This document shows, piece after piece, positions 36,394 through 43,755 of a stretch of 64,000 nt of DNA (position 1 is the first letter of the stretch; each line of letters starts with the position of its first letter). The stretch covers positions 992,001-1,056,000 of the forward strand of contig JAJYYR010000001.1 in NCBI GenBank assembly GCA_021800805.1. The letters are read 5' to 3'. The position numbers and the translations under genes were made by a program. The notes beneath the pieces were generated by a model. The model was given only the letters and a program-made list of their open reading frames with translations. It ran no database searches and was not told the DNA's origin. The stretch is from a bacterium. GTDB taxonomy: Bacteria; SZUA-79; Acidulodesulfobacterales; Acidulodesulfobacteraceae.

Positions 36394-36485
36394 TGTCTGG
36401 ATTCCCGCCTACGCGGGAATGACAACAGATGGGTGAATGGTTAAATTCTTCAAAAGTCATTCCCGCGTAGGCGGGAATCCAGACA
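36394..36485. repeat. GGATTCCCGC long inverted-repeat element
   Basis: Two 30-bp arms are perfectly inverted: TGTCTGGATTCCCGCC onward (36394-36423) and its complement ending TCCAGACA (36456-36485), with 32 bases between them. Each arm is itself nearly palindromic (TTCCCGC/GCGGGAA). A 10-bp direct repeat AATAAATTTG lies near both outer ends (36386-36395 and 36491-36500), possibly a target duplication although the right copy is offset by five bases. A decayed copy lies at 7815-7893. Confidence 0.85.
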
Positions 36486-36535
36486 ATTAAAATAAATTTG
36501 ATATTATAACCGAAAATAAAAGAAGGAGGTCGATT

Positions 36536-37297
36536 ATGCCCATAAAATTTTATCGGAAAAACGATTACACAGCCGAAATAGATATAGATTTAGGCGGAAA
36601 AAATACTTTCAACATAACCGAAATGAACGAACTAATTAAAATTTTCGAGAAAAACATTGAAGAAGAAATAGACCTGAAAGTAATTTTAATAAAAAGCTCC
36701 AACCCCGATTATTTTGCAACAGGACCGGAAATTAAGGAAATTGCCCGACTCGACAGAGACGGAGCAAGATATTACGTTACGGTATTAAACGTTATGAACA
36801 GGCATATTGCCGAATCGCCCGTTCCGGTTATATGCTCCGTAAAAGGGGTCGTCAGCGGGATAGGATTAGATATAGCATCCTCATGCGATTTTAGGTTTGC
36901 GGAAAAAAAATCTAATTTTGCCGACTTGTCGTCTAAATACGGCATATTATCCCCTTCTTATTTGGCATTGAGATTGGCGTTTTTGATAGGAACGCAGAAA
37001 GCCTTGGAGATTGTATTGAGTTCAAAAAAATATTCCGCTGAAGAATTATATAAATTTAATTATTTGTCGGAGGTTTTCGACGGGGATGTTTTTGACGGCG
37101 GAGTTGCCGAATTTATAAAAGATTTTACTTCGCTCTCGATAGATTCATTAAGGCTTAAAAAAAGAATTTTTATCGATTTATGGAAAAATTATTTAAACAG
37201 TAATCAATTTTCTACTGAAGAAGTTTTTTCGGAACTCTTAAAAGAAGGAAAGGATTGGAAAAAGACTGTATCCGATTTTAACGACCATTTTTTATAA
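36536..37297 (+). CDS. Crotonase-fold (enoyl-CoA hydratase/isomerase-like) protein
   Basis: The crotonase pattern is clear. The oxyanion-hole segments are DYFATGPEIKEI and VCSVKGVVSGIGLDIASSCDFRFAE-like sequence around residues 95-125, followed by FADLSSKYGIL. The two glutamates that catalyse hydration in enoyl-CoA hydratase are not evident at the usual places (YGILSPSYLALRLAF), so another CoA-ester reaction is likely. The length (253) is normal. It has a GAAGGAGG ribosome site and lies just upstream of the sHdr regulator but ends before that promoter, so it is probably a separate unit. Confidence 0.8.
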   Translation: MPIKFYRKNDYTAEIDIDLGGKNTFNITEMNELIKIFEKNIEEEIDLKVILIKSSNPDYFATGPEIKEIARLDRDGARYYVTVLNVMNRHIAESPVPVICSVKGVVSGIGLDIASSCDFRFAEKKSNFADLSSKYGILSPSYLALRLAFLIGTQKALEIVLSSKKYSAEELYKFNYLSEVFDGDVFDGGVAEFIKDFTSLSIDSLRLKKRIFIDLWKNYLNSNQFSTEEVFSELLKEGKDWKKTVSDFNDHFL

Positions 37298-37341
37298 AAT
37301 TAGGTAATTATAACGCAATTTCATTTTTTTTTATTTTTCCC

Positions 37342-37370
37342 TTGACAACTATTTTAGAATATTCTATATT
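37342..37370 (+). promoter_or_regulatory. Consensus sigma-70 promoter of the sHdr regulator/operon
   Basis: TTGACA (37342-37347), a 17-base spacer and TATATT (37365-37370) form one of the best promoters in the window. The -10 box is embedded in the palindromic operator described next. The ArsR-type gene starts about 50 bases downstream. Confidence 0.75.
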
Positions 37371-37378
37371 TAGAATAT
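37355..37378. promoter_or_regulatory. Palindromic ArsR-type operator
   Basis: ATATTCTA (37359-37366) and TAGAATAT (37371-37378) form an 8-bp inverted repeat with a 4-base spacer. The overlapping TAGAATATTCTA (37355-37366) is itself a perfect palindrome. It covers the -10 region, so binding by the adjacent ArsR-family protein would block transcription. This is the expected arrangement for autoregulation. Confidence 0.7.
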
Positions 37379-37418
37379 ACACATAATCGCGGTGTGCTAC
37401 ACCGCAAAGAATTAAAAA

Positions 37419-37814
37419 ATGGGAAAAATGGGAAAAGAGTTTTGCGTAGACGACAAAAACCTCAACAAAAAGTGCAAGGACTTGGCAAGCATTTTTAAAC
37501 TTCTGTCAAATCCTATCAGACTAGGCATTTTATGTATCGTATGCGACGAAGAAGTCAGCGTCAACGATATATCCTCCGCCTTAGGTAAAACCCAATCCAA
37601 CATATCCCAGCATTTAGCCGTCTTAAGGAATACCCAGATGGTAGATTACAAAAGAGTCGATAATAAACTCTTATACTATCTGAAAAATTCCAAAATTAGA
37701 CAGCTCGTCAAAGACATTAAGGACATTAAGGATGCAGGGGATTACACCGATTTAAGATTTTCCGGCGATAACACCGCCGAACCAGAATCCGGTAATAATC
37801 CCGAACTTCATTAA
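37419..37814 (+). CDS. ArsR/SmtB-family repressor, likely sHdrR
   Basis: A winged helix-turn-helix spans about residues 22-90 (LASIFKLLSNPIRLGIL, VNDISSALGKTQSNISQHLAVLR). Cysteines at 9, 19, 39 and 42 are candidates for sulfur- or redox-sensing; the usual metal-binding CVCD-type motif is not evident. Its position directly before the sHdr genes matches known sulfane-sulfur-responsive sHdrR repressors of sulfur oxidisers. I infer that it represses this locus until reactive sulfur oxidises its cysteines. ATG 37428 is an alternative start. The C-terminus is polar and poorly conserved. Confidence 0.85.
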   Translation: MGKMGKEFCVDDKNLNKKCKDLASIFKLLSNPIRLGILCIVCDEEVSVNDISSALGKTQSNISQHLAVLRNTQMVDYKRVDNKLLYYLKNSKIRQLVKDIKDIKDAGDYTDLRFSGDNTAEPESGNNPELH

Positions 37815-37871
37815 TCCATAATAATAGTTATTATTAGTGCTTATTAATTAGCAGGATACTTTTGTCTATAA

Positions 37872-37945
37872 ATCCATCTTACGTTTTGAAGCGGATGGAT
37901 ATGAGATCGACGAATATTTACACCCTTAAAGTTGCGAAGCAACTT
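37872..37945 (+). promoter_or_regulatory. Structured leader before shdrC1
   Basis: In the 167-base gap after the regulator gene, ATCCATC (37872-37878) pairs with GATGGAT (37894-37900). AAGTTGC pairs with GCAACTT around GAA (37929-37945). The second hairpin recurs before the shdrA gene. A strong GAGGAGGT ribosome site follows just before ATG 37982. The hairpins may protect or process the mRNA. Confidence 0.5.
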
Positions 37946-37981
37946 GATTATAAATATATAAATATGAGGAGGTATTTTTAA

Positions 37982-38719
37982 ATGAGCGAAGAAAACAAGA
38001 ATCCTATTACCGAAGCAATCGAAAGTACCAAAGGCGGTCACTTCTATAAGGAGATTATGAAAGATTTTCGTATCAAAGAATCCCTGCACGGCTGTTTGAA
38101 CTGCGGAACGTGCGTAGCAAACTGCCCTGCCGCCGCATTTTACGATTATTCTCCCCGCGAAGTCTGTCAGATGATGATAGAAGGAGACGAGGAGACTATC
38201 GAAGAGTATATGAAGGGCAAGATATGGAACTGCGCCCAGTGTTACAGTTGCAAATACAGATGTCCTAAAGAAAATTCCGCCGCCGATATAGTTATGGCTA
38301 TGAGAGAAATTGCGGTCAGGGAAGGTCTTGCGGCGGAAGCGCTTGCCGGCTATACTAGAATCGCAAAGTTAGTGCTGACGAGAGGGAACCAGTTAGCTCC
38401 GGATATGCTTTCTCCCGACGCTTTTCCCGATTGGGGTCCCCGGATGATAGAACTTTCTTCTAAAAAAATGGAAATGAGGGAAGAGTTATTTAAGGGTTTT
38501 CCCGGCATGAACGTGGTAGATAGAGCTTGGGCGGCTGAAGATTACACCATATATGAAATGCAAAAAATATGGGAAGAAAGCGGCGCCTTAGAAAAAGTCG
38601 GGACCGTATTTCCATTTTTAGTCGATATAGTTCAGGACGATATGGAGGATAAGGCGGAAGAAATGGAAGGAAGAATTAAGGAGAAAAAGGAAAAATTAGA
38701 AGCTTCTAAAAGTAAATAG
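37982..38719 (+). CDS. shdrC1: sHdr complex iron-sulfur subunit C1
   Basis: An HdrC-like protein with two [4Fe-4S] motifs: Cys38-41-44-48 (CLNCGTCVANCP) and Cys84-87-90-94 (CAQCYSCKYRCP). In the sulfur-oxidising heterodisulfide-reductase-like complex, HdrC subunits carry electrons between the HdrB and HdrA subunits in the cytoplasm. At 245 residues it is the C1 form. The C-terminus is a charged Glu/Lys-rich helix. It is the first structural gene of the C1-B1-A-C2-B2 cluster. Confidence 0.92.
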   Translation: MSEENKNPITEAIESTKGGHFYKEIMKDFRIKESLHGCLNCGTCVANCPAAAFYDYSPREVCQMMIEGDEETIEEYMKGKIWNCAQCYSCKYRCPKENSAADIVMAMREIAVREGLAAEALAGYTRIAKLVLTRGNQLAPDMLSPDAFPDWGPRMIELSSKKMEMREELFKGFPGMNVVDRAWAAEDYTIYEMQKIWEESGALEKVGTVFPFLVDIVQDDMEDKAEEMEGRIKEKKEKLEASKSK

Positions 38720-38764
38720 CCTAAAGTTTAATAAATATTAATTACCTTAATATTGGAGGACAAA

Positions 38765-39856
38765 ATGTCTTATGAAATAAACGACGTTAAAACAGGCATA
38801 AATCATGCTAAGGGCATGAATTATCACGCACATGATATTAGAGCCGAAATGAAAAAATTGGAAGAAGAAGGCGAGATTAAAATCGCACATATTATTGGAC
38901 CTTATAAAGAAGAAGAAGTTATGTACGGCATCAAAAAGAAAGTGCCTTTAGATATGCATTACCAGCACAAAAGCTGCGGTCAGTGCGCAAACCTTCCCGG
39001 AGTTCCAAGGTCAAATTTTTATTATAGGGATAAACTTGGAATAAAATATTACAACGATATGCAGCAGACTTCCTGTACCGCTTGGAACTATCATGCTTCC
39101 GGTCTCGGCAATCTTGTACAGCTTGCTTCCGTTGCCGCAAGAAATTGGCACAGAGCTTACGAAGAAGGTTACAATTTTACTATACATTGCGTTACCAGTT
39201 TCGGTAACTATCTCGAAATGCGGCATCTATTAGTAGGAAATAAAGAATTAAGGGATTCCGTCAAGAAAGTCCTTGCATCGCTTGGAAGAGAGTTGGTGAT
39301 TCCCGAAGAAATAATCCACGACAGCGAAATAGCATATGCCTTAAGAGATAAAATATTAGAGGCGGCGGATCCAAAAAGAATTGAAGGAATTAAGGGATTA
39401 AGAGCGGTGGAGCATTACGGCTGTCATTTCTTTAAACAGGTATCCGACGACATAATCGGCGGAAAAAGACCGATCGTCGTCGGCGGTTTAGCATCGCATC
39501 TCGGAGTGCAAATGGAAGAATATTCTAAATGGTTTATGTGCTGCGGGTTCGGATTTAGGCATATATTGGTCAACAGGGAATTCACGAGGTCGGCGCAAAA
39601 TATTAAATTAAAAGCCATTAAACAGGAAGTCGATCCCGATATGATATTGGTTAACTGCACGGGATGCGGAACGACATTCGACAAAACTCAGTGGATACAA
39701 AAAGCCGTTGGAGAAGATTATCATTATCCCGTGTTATTCTATTCCCAGTTAGCCGCTCTTGCTCTCGGCGCTCATCCGTTTAAGGAAGCGGGACTGAACT
39801 TTCACGTTACTCCCGTCGAACCGCTTTTAGATAAGATGGGAATAGCTTATAATTAA
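38765..39856 (+). CDS. shdrB1: sHdr complex catalytic subunit B1
   Basis: This HdrB-like subunit has the C-terminal CCG motif Cys220, Cys259-Cys260, Cys298 and Cys301. That pattern binds the noncubane cluster proposed as the disulfide or sulfane-sulfur active site. The N-terminal half has only a partial set (Cys71, Cys74, Cys104), a usual feature of B1. ATG 38765 is chosen because GGAGGA at 38755-38760 is correctly spaced; the frame extends to a TTG at 38753 that lies on this site. It encodes 363 residues. Confidence 0.92.
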   Translation: MSYEINDVKTGINHAKGMNYHAHDIRAEMKKLEEEGEIKIAHIIGPYKEEEVMYGIKKKVPLDMHYQHKSCGQCANLPGVPRSNFYYRDKLGIKYYNDMQQTSCTAWNYHASGLGNLVQLASVAARNWHRAYEEGYNFTIHCVTSFGNYLEMRHLLVGNKELRDSVKKVLASLGRELVIPEEIIHDSEIAYALRDKILEAADPKRIEGIKGLRAVEHYGCHFFKQVSDDIIGGKRPIVVGGLASHLGVQMEEYSKWFMCCGFGFRHILVNREFTRSAQNIKLKAIKQEVDPDMILVNCTGCGTTFDKTQWIQKAVGEDYHYPVLFYSQLAALALGAHPFKEAGLNFHVTPVEPLLDKMGIAYN

Positions 39857-39875
39857 TAATTAATAAAATTTTAAA

Positions 39876-39892
39876 AAGTTGCAAAGCAACTT
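39876..39892 (+). promoter_or_regulatory. Repeated leader hairpin before shdrA
   Basis: AAGTTGC and GCAACTT form a hairpin around AAA. It differs by one loop base from the hairpin at 37929-37945 and is likewise followed by an AT-rich stretch and an AAGGAGGT ribosome site. No other copy is seen in the window. Confidence 0.55.
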
Positions 39893-39935
39893 AAATCATA
39901 ATAAATATAGAAATATTATTAAGGAGGTATTTAAA

Positions 39936-40985
39936 GTGAAAACAGTTTTAGTTATCGGAGGAGGGGTTACCGGACTTAAAGCGTCATCCGAACTTGCAGG
40001 GATAGGCTATAACGTTACTTTGGTAGAAAAAGAGGATTATCTCGGCGGACAAGTTGCAAGGCATAAGTATTATAAACTCGCGCCTGATTTAAGACTTGCG
40101 GGCGACGTATTAGACCCTGTTATAAAAGCGGTAGAGAGCAATTCCAATATTAAAGTTCACAAACATTCACAGGTTACGGCGGTTTCAGGAAGCGCTCCCG
40201 AATTTAAAGCAAAAATCAAAAATTCTAAAGGAGAAAGCGAAGAAAGCTTTGGGGCTATTGTAGTCGCAACCGGATTCGATCATTTCGATCCCACGGTTAA
40301 ACAGGAATACGGCTATGGAAGATTTAAAGACGTCGTTACCAATTCCGAAGTCGAAGAGATGCTTAATCCTAACGGTCATACGAAAGGAGAATTAAAAAGA
40401 CCTTCGGATGGAAAAACGCCGAAGAAAATTGCAATATTTCAGTGCGTAGGCTCAAGAGATAGACAGGTTGGCAATCCTTACTGCTGCAGGGTGGGATGCG
40501 TCGTTTCTACGAAGCAGGCTATAGAAATTAAAGAAAAATATCCGGATTCCGAAGTTTACGTATATTATATGGATATGAGAATGTTCGGAAGGGGATGGGA
40601 AGAGCTTTACGGTAAAGCAATGGAAGATTATGAAGTCATATTTACGAGAGGAAGAGGGGCGGAAGTAACGCTTAAAAATCAGCAGTTGTCCTTAAGAGCC
40701 GAAGAAACCATTATGGACAGACCTATACAACATTCCGTCGATATGATTATTCTTGCCGCAGGAATGGCAGCCGGCGAAGGAACGATAGACGCCGCAAAAG
40801 TACTTGGAATTAAACAAAACGACTACGGTTTCCTTGCTCCTAAAGACGATTTTCTCAGTCCTAACGAGTCGTCGAAACCGGGAATATATATTGCGGGAGC
40901 GGATAAAGGTCCTATGGATATAGAAAACTGCATCGTCGAAGGAGCTGCAGTTGCCGCAAAAGTAGCAGGAAGTTTAAAAAATTAA
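39936..40985 (+). CDS. shdrA: sHdr complex flavoprotein subunit A
   Basis: An HdrA-like FAD protein begins VLVIGGGVTGLKAS, with the dinucleotide-binding glycines at 8, 10 and 13. The iron-sulfur region reads CVGSRDRQVGNPYCCRVGC, and the FAD-closing motif GIYIAGADKGP is near the end. GTG 39936 is the start because AAGGAGGT at 39921-39928 precedes it; the longer frame from a TTG at 39879 runs through the leader hairpin. At 349 residues it is the short sHdrA form, without extra ferredoxin domains. It should be the hub for electron output from the complex. Confidence 0.92.
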   Translation: MKTVLVIGGGVTGLKASSELAGIGYNVTLVEKEDYLGGQVARHKYYKLAPDLRLAGDVLDPVIKAVESNSNIKVHKHSQVTAVSGSAPEFKAKIKNSKGESEESFGAIVVATGFDHFDPTVKQEYGYGRFKDVVTNSEVEEMLNPNGHTKGELKRPSDGKTPKKIAIFQCVGSRDRQVGNPYCCRVGCVVSTKQAIEIKEKYPDSEVYVYYMDMRMFGRGWEELYGKAMEDYEVIFTRGRGAEVTLKNQQLSLRAEETIMDRPIQHSVDMIILAAGMAAGEGTIDAAKVLGIKQNDYGFLAPKDDFLSPNESSKPGIYIAGADKGPMDIENCIVEGAAVAAKVAGSLKN

Positions 40986-41059
40986 ATATCTTAATTAAAT
41001 TTAGCGATGTATTTCATTAATTTCATTAAGATTTATATATTAAGCATAAGGAGAAAGCA

Positions 41060-41704
41060 ATGGCGGAAAATACCGATAAAATGGTTATAGACGGCGTAGA
41101 GCTAACCGGCATATGGAAAGAATTTTTGCCGTCAAGAATATTATATGAAGACGTTACGACGGAATTTCTCGACGAGATTAAAAAACTTCCGGGCGGTTCT
41201 ACAATCGTTAGATGTTATCAATGCGGAACATGTTCCGGCGGATGCACGCTGCCTGATTTTGTAGATAAATTTAATCCCAGGAGATTTATAGACTTGGTTA
41301 GAAGGGGGCATTACGACATTTTAGTAAACGAAAATAAAGATTTGGTATGGAAATGCGTTTCATGCCAGCGATGCACCCACAGATGCCCCAGAGGAGTAAA
41401 TACTCAGGAAGTCGTAAGAGCTATAGCCAAATTCCTTGAGGACAGAAAAGTTTTCGGAAAACTTACCAACGATGAAGCTTTTGACGAAATTTTTATGGAA
41501 GAGGTTATAGAAGACGGAAGAATCGACGAAGTTAAAATAGTAAAAGATTTTTATTCTAAAACCGGCAGGCTCAAAGATATGATGAGCGCAGACCAGATAT
41601 CGCTGGGCTTCAAGATGCTTACCAGCGGAAGGATAAAGCTATTCGGCGGCAGGATTAAAGACTGGAAGAAAGTTTCCCAGAGATTAAAGGAGGAATTACA
41701 ATGA
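41060..41704 (+). CDS. shdrC2: sHdr complex iron-sulfur subunit C2
   Basis: A second HdrC-like protein with [4Fe-4S] motifs at Cys52-55-58-62 (CYQCGTCSGGC) and Cys99-102-105-109 (CVSCQRCTHRCP). It encodes 214 residues, starting after a strong AAGGAG ribosome site. It overlaps shdrB2 by four bases (ATGA), so the C2 and B2 subunits are translationally coupled. The small sHdrH-type gene often found between shdrA and shdrC2 elsewhere is absent here; that gap is only 74 bases. Confidence 0.92.
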   Translation: MAENTDKMVIDGVELTGIWKEFLPSRILYEDVTTEFLDEIKKLPGGSTIVRCYQCGTCSGGCTLPDFVDKFNPRRFIDLVRRGHYDILVNENKDLVWKCVSCQRCTHRCPRGVNTQEVVRAIAKFLEDRKVFGKLTNDEAFDEIFMEEVIEDGRIDEVKIVKDFYSKTGRLKDMMSADQISLGFKMLTSGRIKLFGGRIKDWKKVSQRLKEELQ

Positions 41705-42606
41705 AAATAGGATATTTTCCGGGCTGTTCCTTAAAAGGAATGGCACGCGCTTACGACGAATCGACGAAAATAGTCGCCGAAGAATTTGGAATAGATTTAA
41801 TGGAGATAGAAGATTTTAACTGTTGCGGCGCTCTTGAAGTAAAAGGTTCCAACGAGAAACTTTCTTATATGCTTCCCGCCAGAGTAATGGATTCCGCAAA
41901 AGGACGTTTTCACGTAGATGCGGTGGTTACTCCGTGTAACGGATGTTATCACAGCCTTTTAAGAGCAAACGAAGCAATGAACGAAAATACGGCTTCAAAA
42001 GGGGACGTTATAAGTTTTCTTAAAGACGTCGGTTACGGAACATATGAAGGCGATATGGACGTCAGACATTTTCTCGAACTATTTTACAACGAGATAGGGC
42101 CGGAAAAAGTAAAATCGGCAGTCAAAAAGCCGCTTAAAGGGCTTAAAGTCGCTTCTTACTACGGATGTTTATACGAAAGACCTAAAACTATAACTAAAAC
42201 GGGCTACAAGAGTAAAAGAGACGATTCGGAAAACCCATATTTTCAAGATGAACTTTTAAAAGCTACAGGCGCGGAAGTCGTGGAATTTCATGCTGCCGCA
42301 TCCTGCTGTGGGGGAGCGCATGCTCTTCAGGACGAATCTCTCGCCGCAACTTTATCCGCCGCGGTTCTGTCTTCGGCAAAAGAGGCGGGGGCGGATATGC
42401 TGGTACTTCCGTGTCCTTTGTGCGGGGCGGCTTTAGATATAAAACAGCCCGAAATAATTAAAGCCCACGGAGAAAAAGCTAAACTTCCCGTAGTTTATTT
42501 TACCCAGCTCATAGGTTTAAGTATTGGAAAATCGCCAAAAGAGCTTAAATTATCGGATCCAATTTCAAATCCCATGGAAGTATTAAAGTCTAAAGGACTT
42601 GCATAA
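41701..42606 (+). CDS. shdrB2: sHdr complex catalytic subunit B2
   Basis: HdrB-like with two CCG motifs: Cys9, Cys41-42, Cys79 and Cys82; then Cys156, Cys202-203, Cys238 and Cys241. It can therefore hold two noncubane clusters, in contrast to B1, which has one full motif. It starts YFPGCSLKGMARAYDEST, as in methanogen HdrB, where the site cleaves the CoM-CoB heterodisulfide. Here the substrate is expected to be a protein- or lipoate-bound sulfur species. A repeat element lies about 33 bases after the gene. Confidence 0.92.
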   Translation: MKIGYFPGCSLKGMARAYDESTKIVAEEFGIDLMEIEDFNCCGALEVKGSNEKLSYMLPARVMDSAKGRFHVDAVVTPCNGCYHSLLRANEAMNENTASKGDVISFLKDVGYGTYEGDMDVRHFLELFYNEIGPEKVKSAVKKPLKGLKVASYYGCLYERPKTITKTGYKSKRDDSENPYFQDELLKATGAEVVEFHAAASCCGGAHALQDESLAATLSAAVLSSAKEAGADMLVLPCPLCGAALDIKQPEIIKAHGEKAKLPVVYFTQLIGLSIGKSPKELKLSDPISNPMEVLKSKGLA

Positions 42607-42638
42607 AGGAAAAGAAGGCGGGGAAGAGAAGGAAAAAG

Positions 42639-42728
42639 AAAAAAGGGGACGGATATTTTTTATTTTCGGACAGAAAGCCCATAAATGTAGTCCGCAGTAA
42701 GAAAATAAATAAATCTGTCCCCTTTTTT
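42639..42728. repeat. GGGGACAGATTT inverted-repeat element
   Basis: The left arm AAAAAAGGGGACGGAT and the right arm AAATCTGTCCCCTTTTTT are extended by matching TTTATTTTC/GAAAATAAA and enclose about 33 bases. Size and arms match the copy at 31824-31914; the middle differs. It separates shdrB2 from the first lipoate-binding gene and could act as a terminator in either direction. Confidence 0.85.
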
Positions 42729-42763
42729 GTCCATTTTTTGTTTAAGGTTTTTTTATGATATAC

Positions 42764-42792
42764 TTGAGAATAATAAAAATTTGTAGTATTAT
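42764..42792 (+). promoter_or_regulatory. Promoter of the lipoate-binding/lipoate-assembly genes
   Basis: TTGAGA (42764-42769), a 17-base spacer and TATTAT (42787-42792) lie about 35 bases before ATG 42828. It would let the lipoate part be expressed apart from the shdr genes upstream of the repeat. Confidence 0.55.
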
Positions 42793-42827
42793 AATCAAAA
42801 ATAATTTAATTTAAGGAGGAATTTATA

Positions 42828-43268
42828 ATGTCGTCTAAAATTAACGGATGCGATATTCCGGAAGATTTATATTACAGCGTCGAAAAACACGTATGGGGGA
42901 AGCTTGGTGATGACGGAACGGTAACCGTCGGAATGACGAGCGTAGCACAGAGTTTGGCCGGCAAACTGTTATATCTGACCCCAAAAAAAGTAGGGCAAAA
43001 AATTGCCCAGCTTAAATCTGTCGCCACGGTAGAAAGCGGTAAATACGTCGGACCGGTTCCTGCTCCGTTTTCCGGAGAAATATCCGCCGTCAACGAAGAC
43101 GCAGTTAAAGACGTATCCCTGCTAAATTCAGACCCTTACGGTAAAGGATGGGTTTGTAAAATTAAAGCCGACAATATAGAAGCCGACAAAAAAAATCTTC
43201 TTACAGGAAAAGAAGCCGTAGAAGCATATAAGAAGAAGATAGAAGCAGACGGGATTAAATGCGAATAA
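42828..43268 (+). CDS. lbpA: Lipoate-binding protein LbpA, copy 1
   Basis: A GcvH-like lipoyl protein of 146 residues with the modified Lys72 in ATVESGKYVGPVPAPF. The start IPEDLYYSVEKHVWGKLGDDGTV-like pattern is typical of sHdr-linked LbpA proteins rather than glycine-cleavage H proteins, and no gcvT or gcvP is present. LbpA is essential for sHdr-dependent sulfur oxidation in Hyphomicrobium, where its lipoyl group is thought to carry sulfur. A GGAGGAA ribosome site precedes it. Confidence 0.92.
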   Translation: MSSKINGCDIPEDLYYSVEKHVWGKLGDDGTVTVGMTSVAQSLAGKLLYLTPKKVGQKIAQLKSVATVESGKYVGPVPAPFSGEISAVNEDAVKDVSLLNSDPYGKGWVCKIKADNIEADKKNLLTGKEAVEAYKKKIEADGIKCE

Positions 43269-43306
43269 AAAAAGCAAAAGGAAGATGCAAAAGGAGGATT
43301 TAATAA

Positions 43307-43753
43307 ATGCCTGTTTTTAATGAATGTAATATCCCCGAAGATCTTTATTACGACATAGAAAATCAAGTTTGGGGCAGAAAGAACGCCGACGGCACTTTTA
43401 CGTTCGGAATGACTGACCCCGCCCAATCTTTAGCCGGCAAAATTCTTTATGCCGACGTTAAACCCGTGGGCAAAATAATCAAAAAAGGCAAAAGCGCCGC
43501 GACGATAGAAAGCGGAAAATACGTCGGCCCTTTTCCTATGCCTTTTGCAGGAGAGGTCGTCGAAGTCAATAAAGAATTAGAAAACGATTCCCACATAATA
43601 AATTTAGACCCTTACGGAAAAGGCTGGATAGTTAAATTAAAGCCGCTTCCCGAATCTATATCCGACATAAAATCTCTTCCTACCGGAGAAGAAGCGGTTA
43701 ACGCATATATAAAAAAGCTTGAAAAAGAAGACATAATCTGCAAAAAGAGATAA
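43307..43753 (+). CDS. lbpA: Lipoate-binding protein LbpA, copy 2
   Basis: A tandem paralogue (148 residues) with lipoyl Lys71 in ATIESGKYVGPFPMPF and the same C-terminal TGEEAVNAYIKKLE segment as copy 1. Conserved positions are shared, but many surface residues differ (for example KNADGTFTFGM versus GDDGTVTVGM). The copies may dock different partners, for example the two sHdrB subunits or the dehydrogenase. A radical SAM gene begins two bases after its stop. Confidence 0.92.
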   Translation: MPVFNECNIPEDLYYDIENQVWGRKNADGTFTFGMTDPAQSLAGKILYADVKPVGKIIKKGKSAATIESGKYVGPFPMPFAGEVVEVNKELENDSHIINLDPYGKGWIVKLKPLPESISDIKSLPTGEEAVNAYIKKLEKEDIICKKR

Positions 43754-43755
43754 AT

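Noticed and set aside
39879..39935. Longer shdrA start at a TTG
   Set aside because: This start lies inside the leader hairpin, and the correctly spaced AAGGAGGT site serves GTG 39936.
7801..42728. CRISPR array
   Set aside because: The repeats seen are dispersed inverted pairs, not regularly spaced direct repeats, and no cas genes occur.
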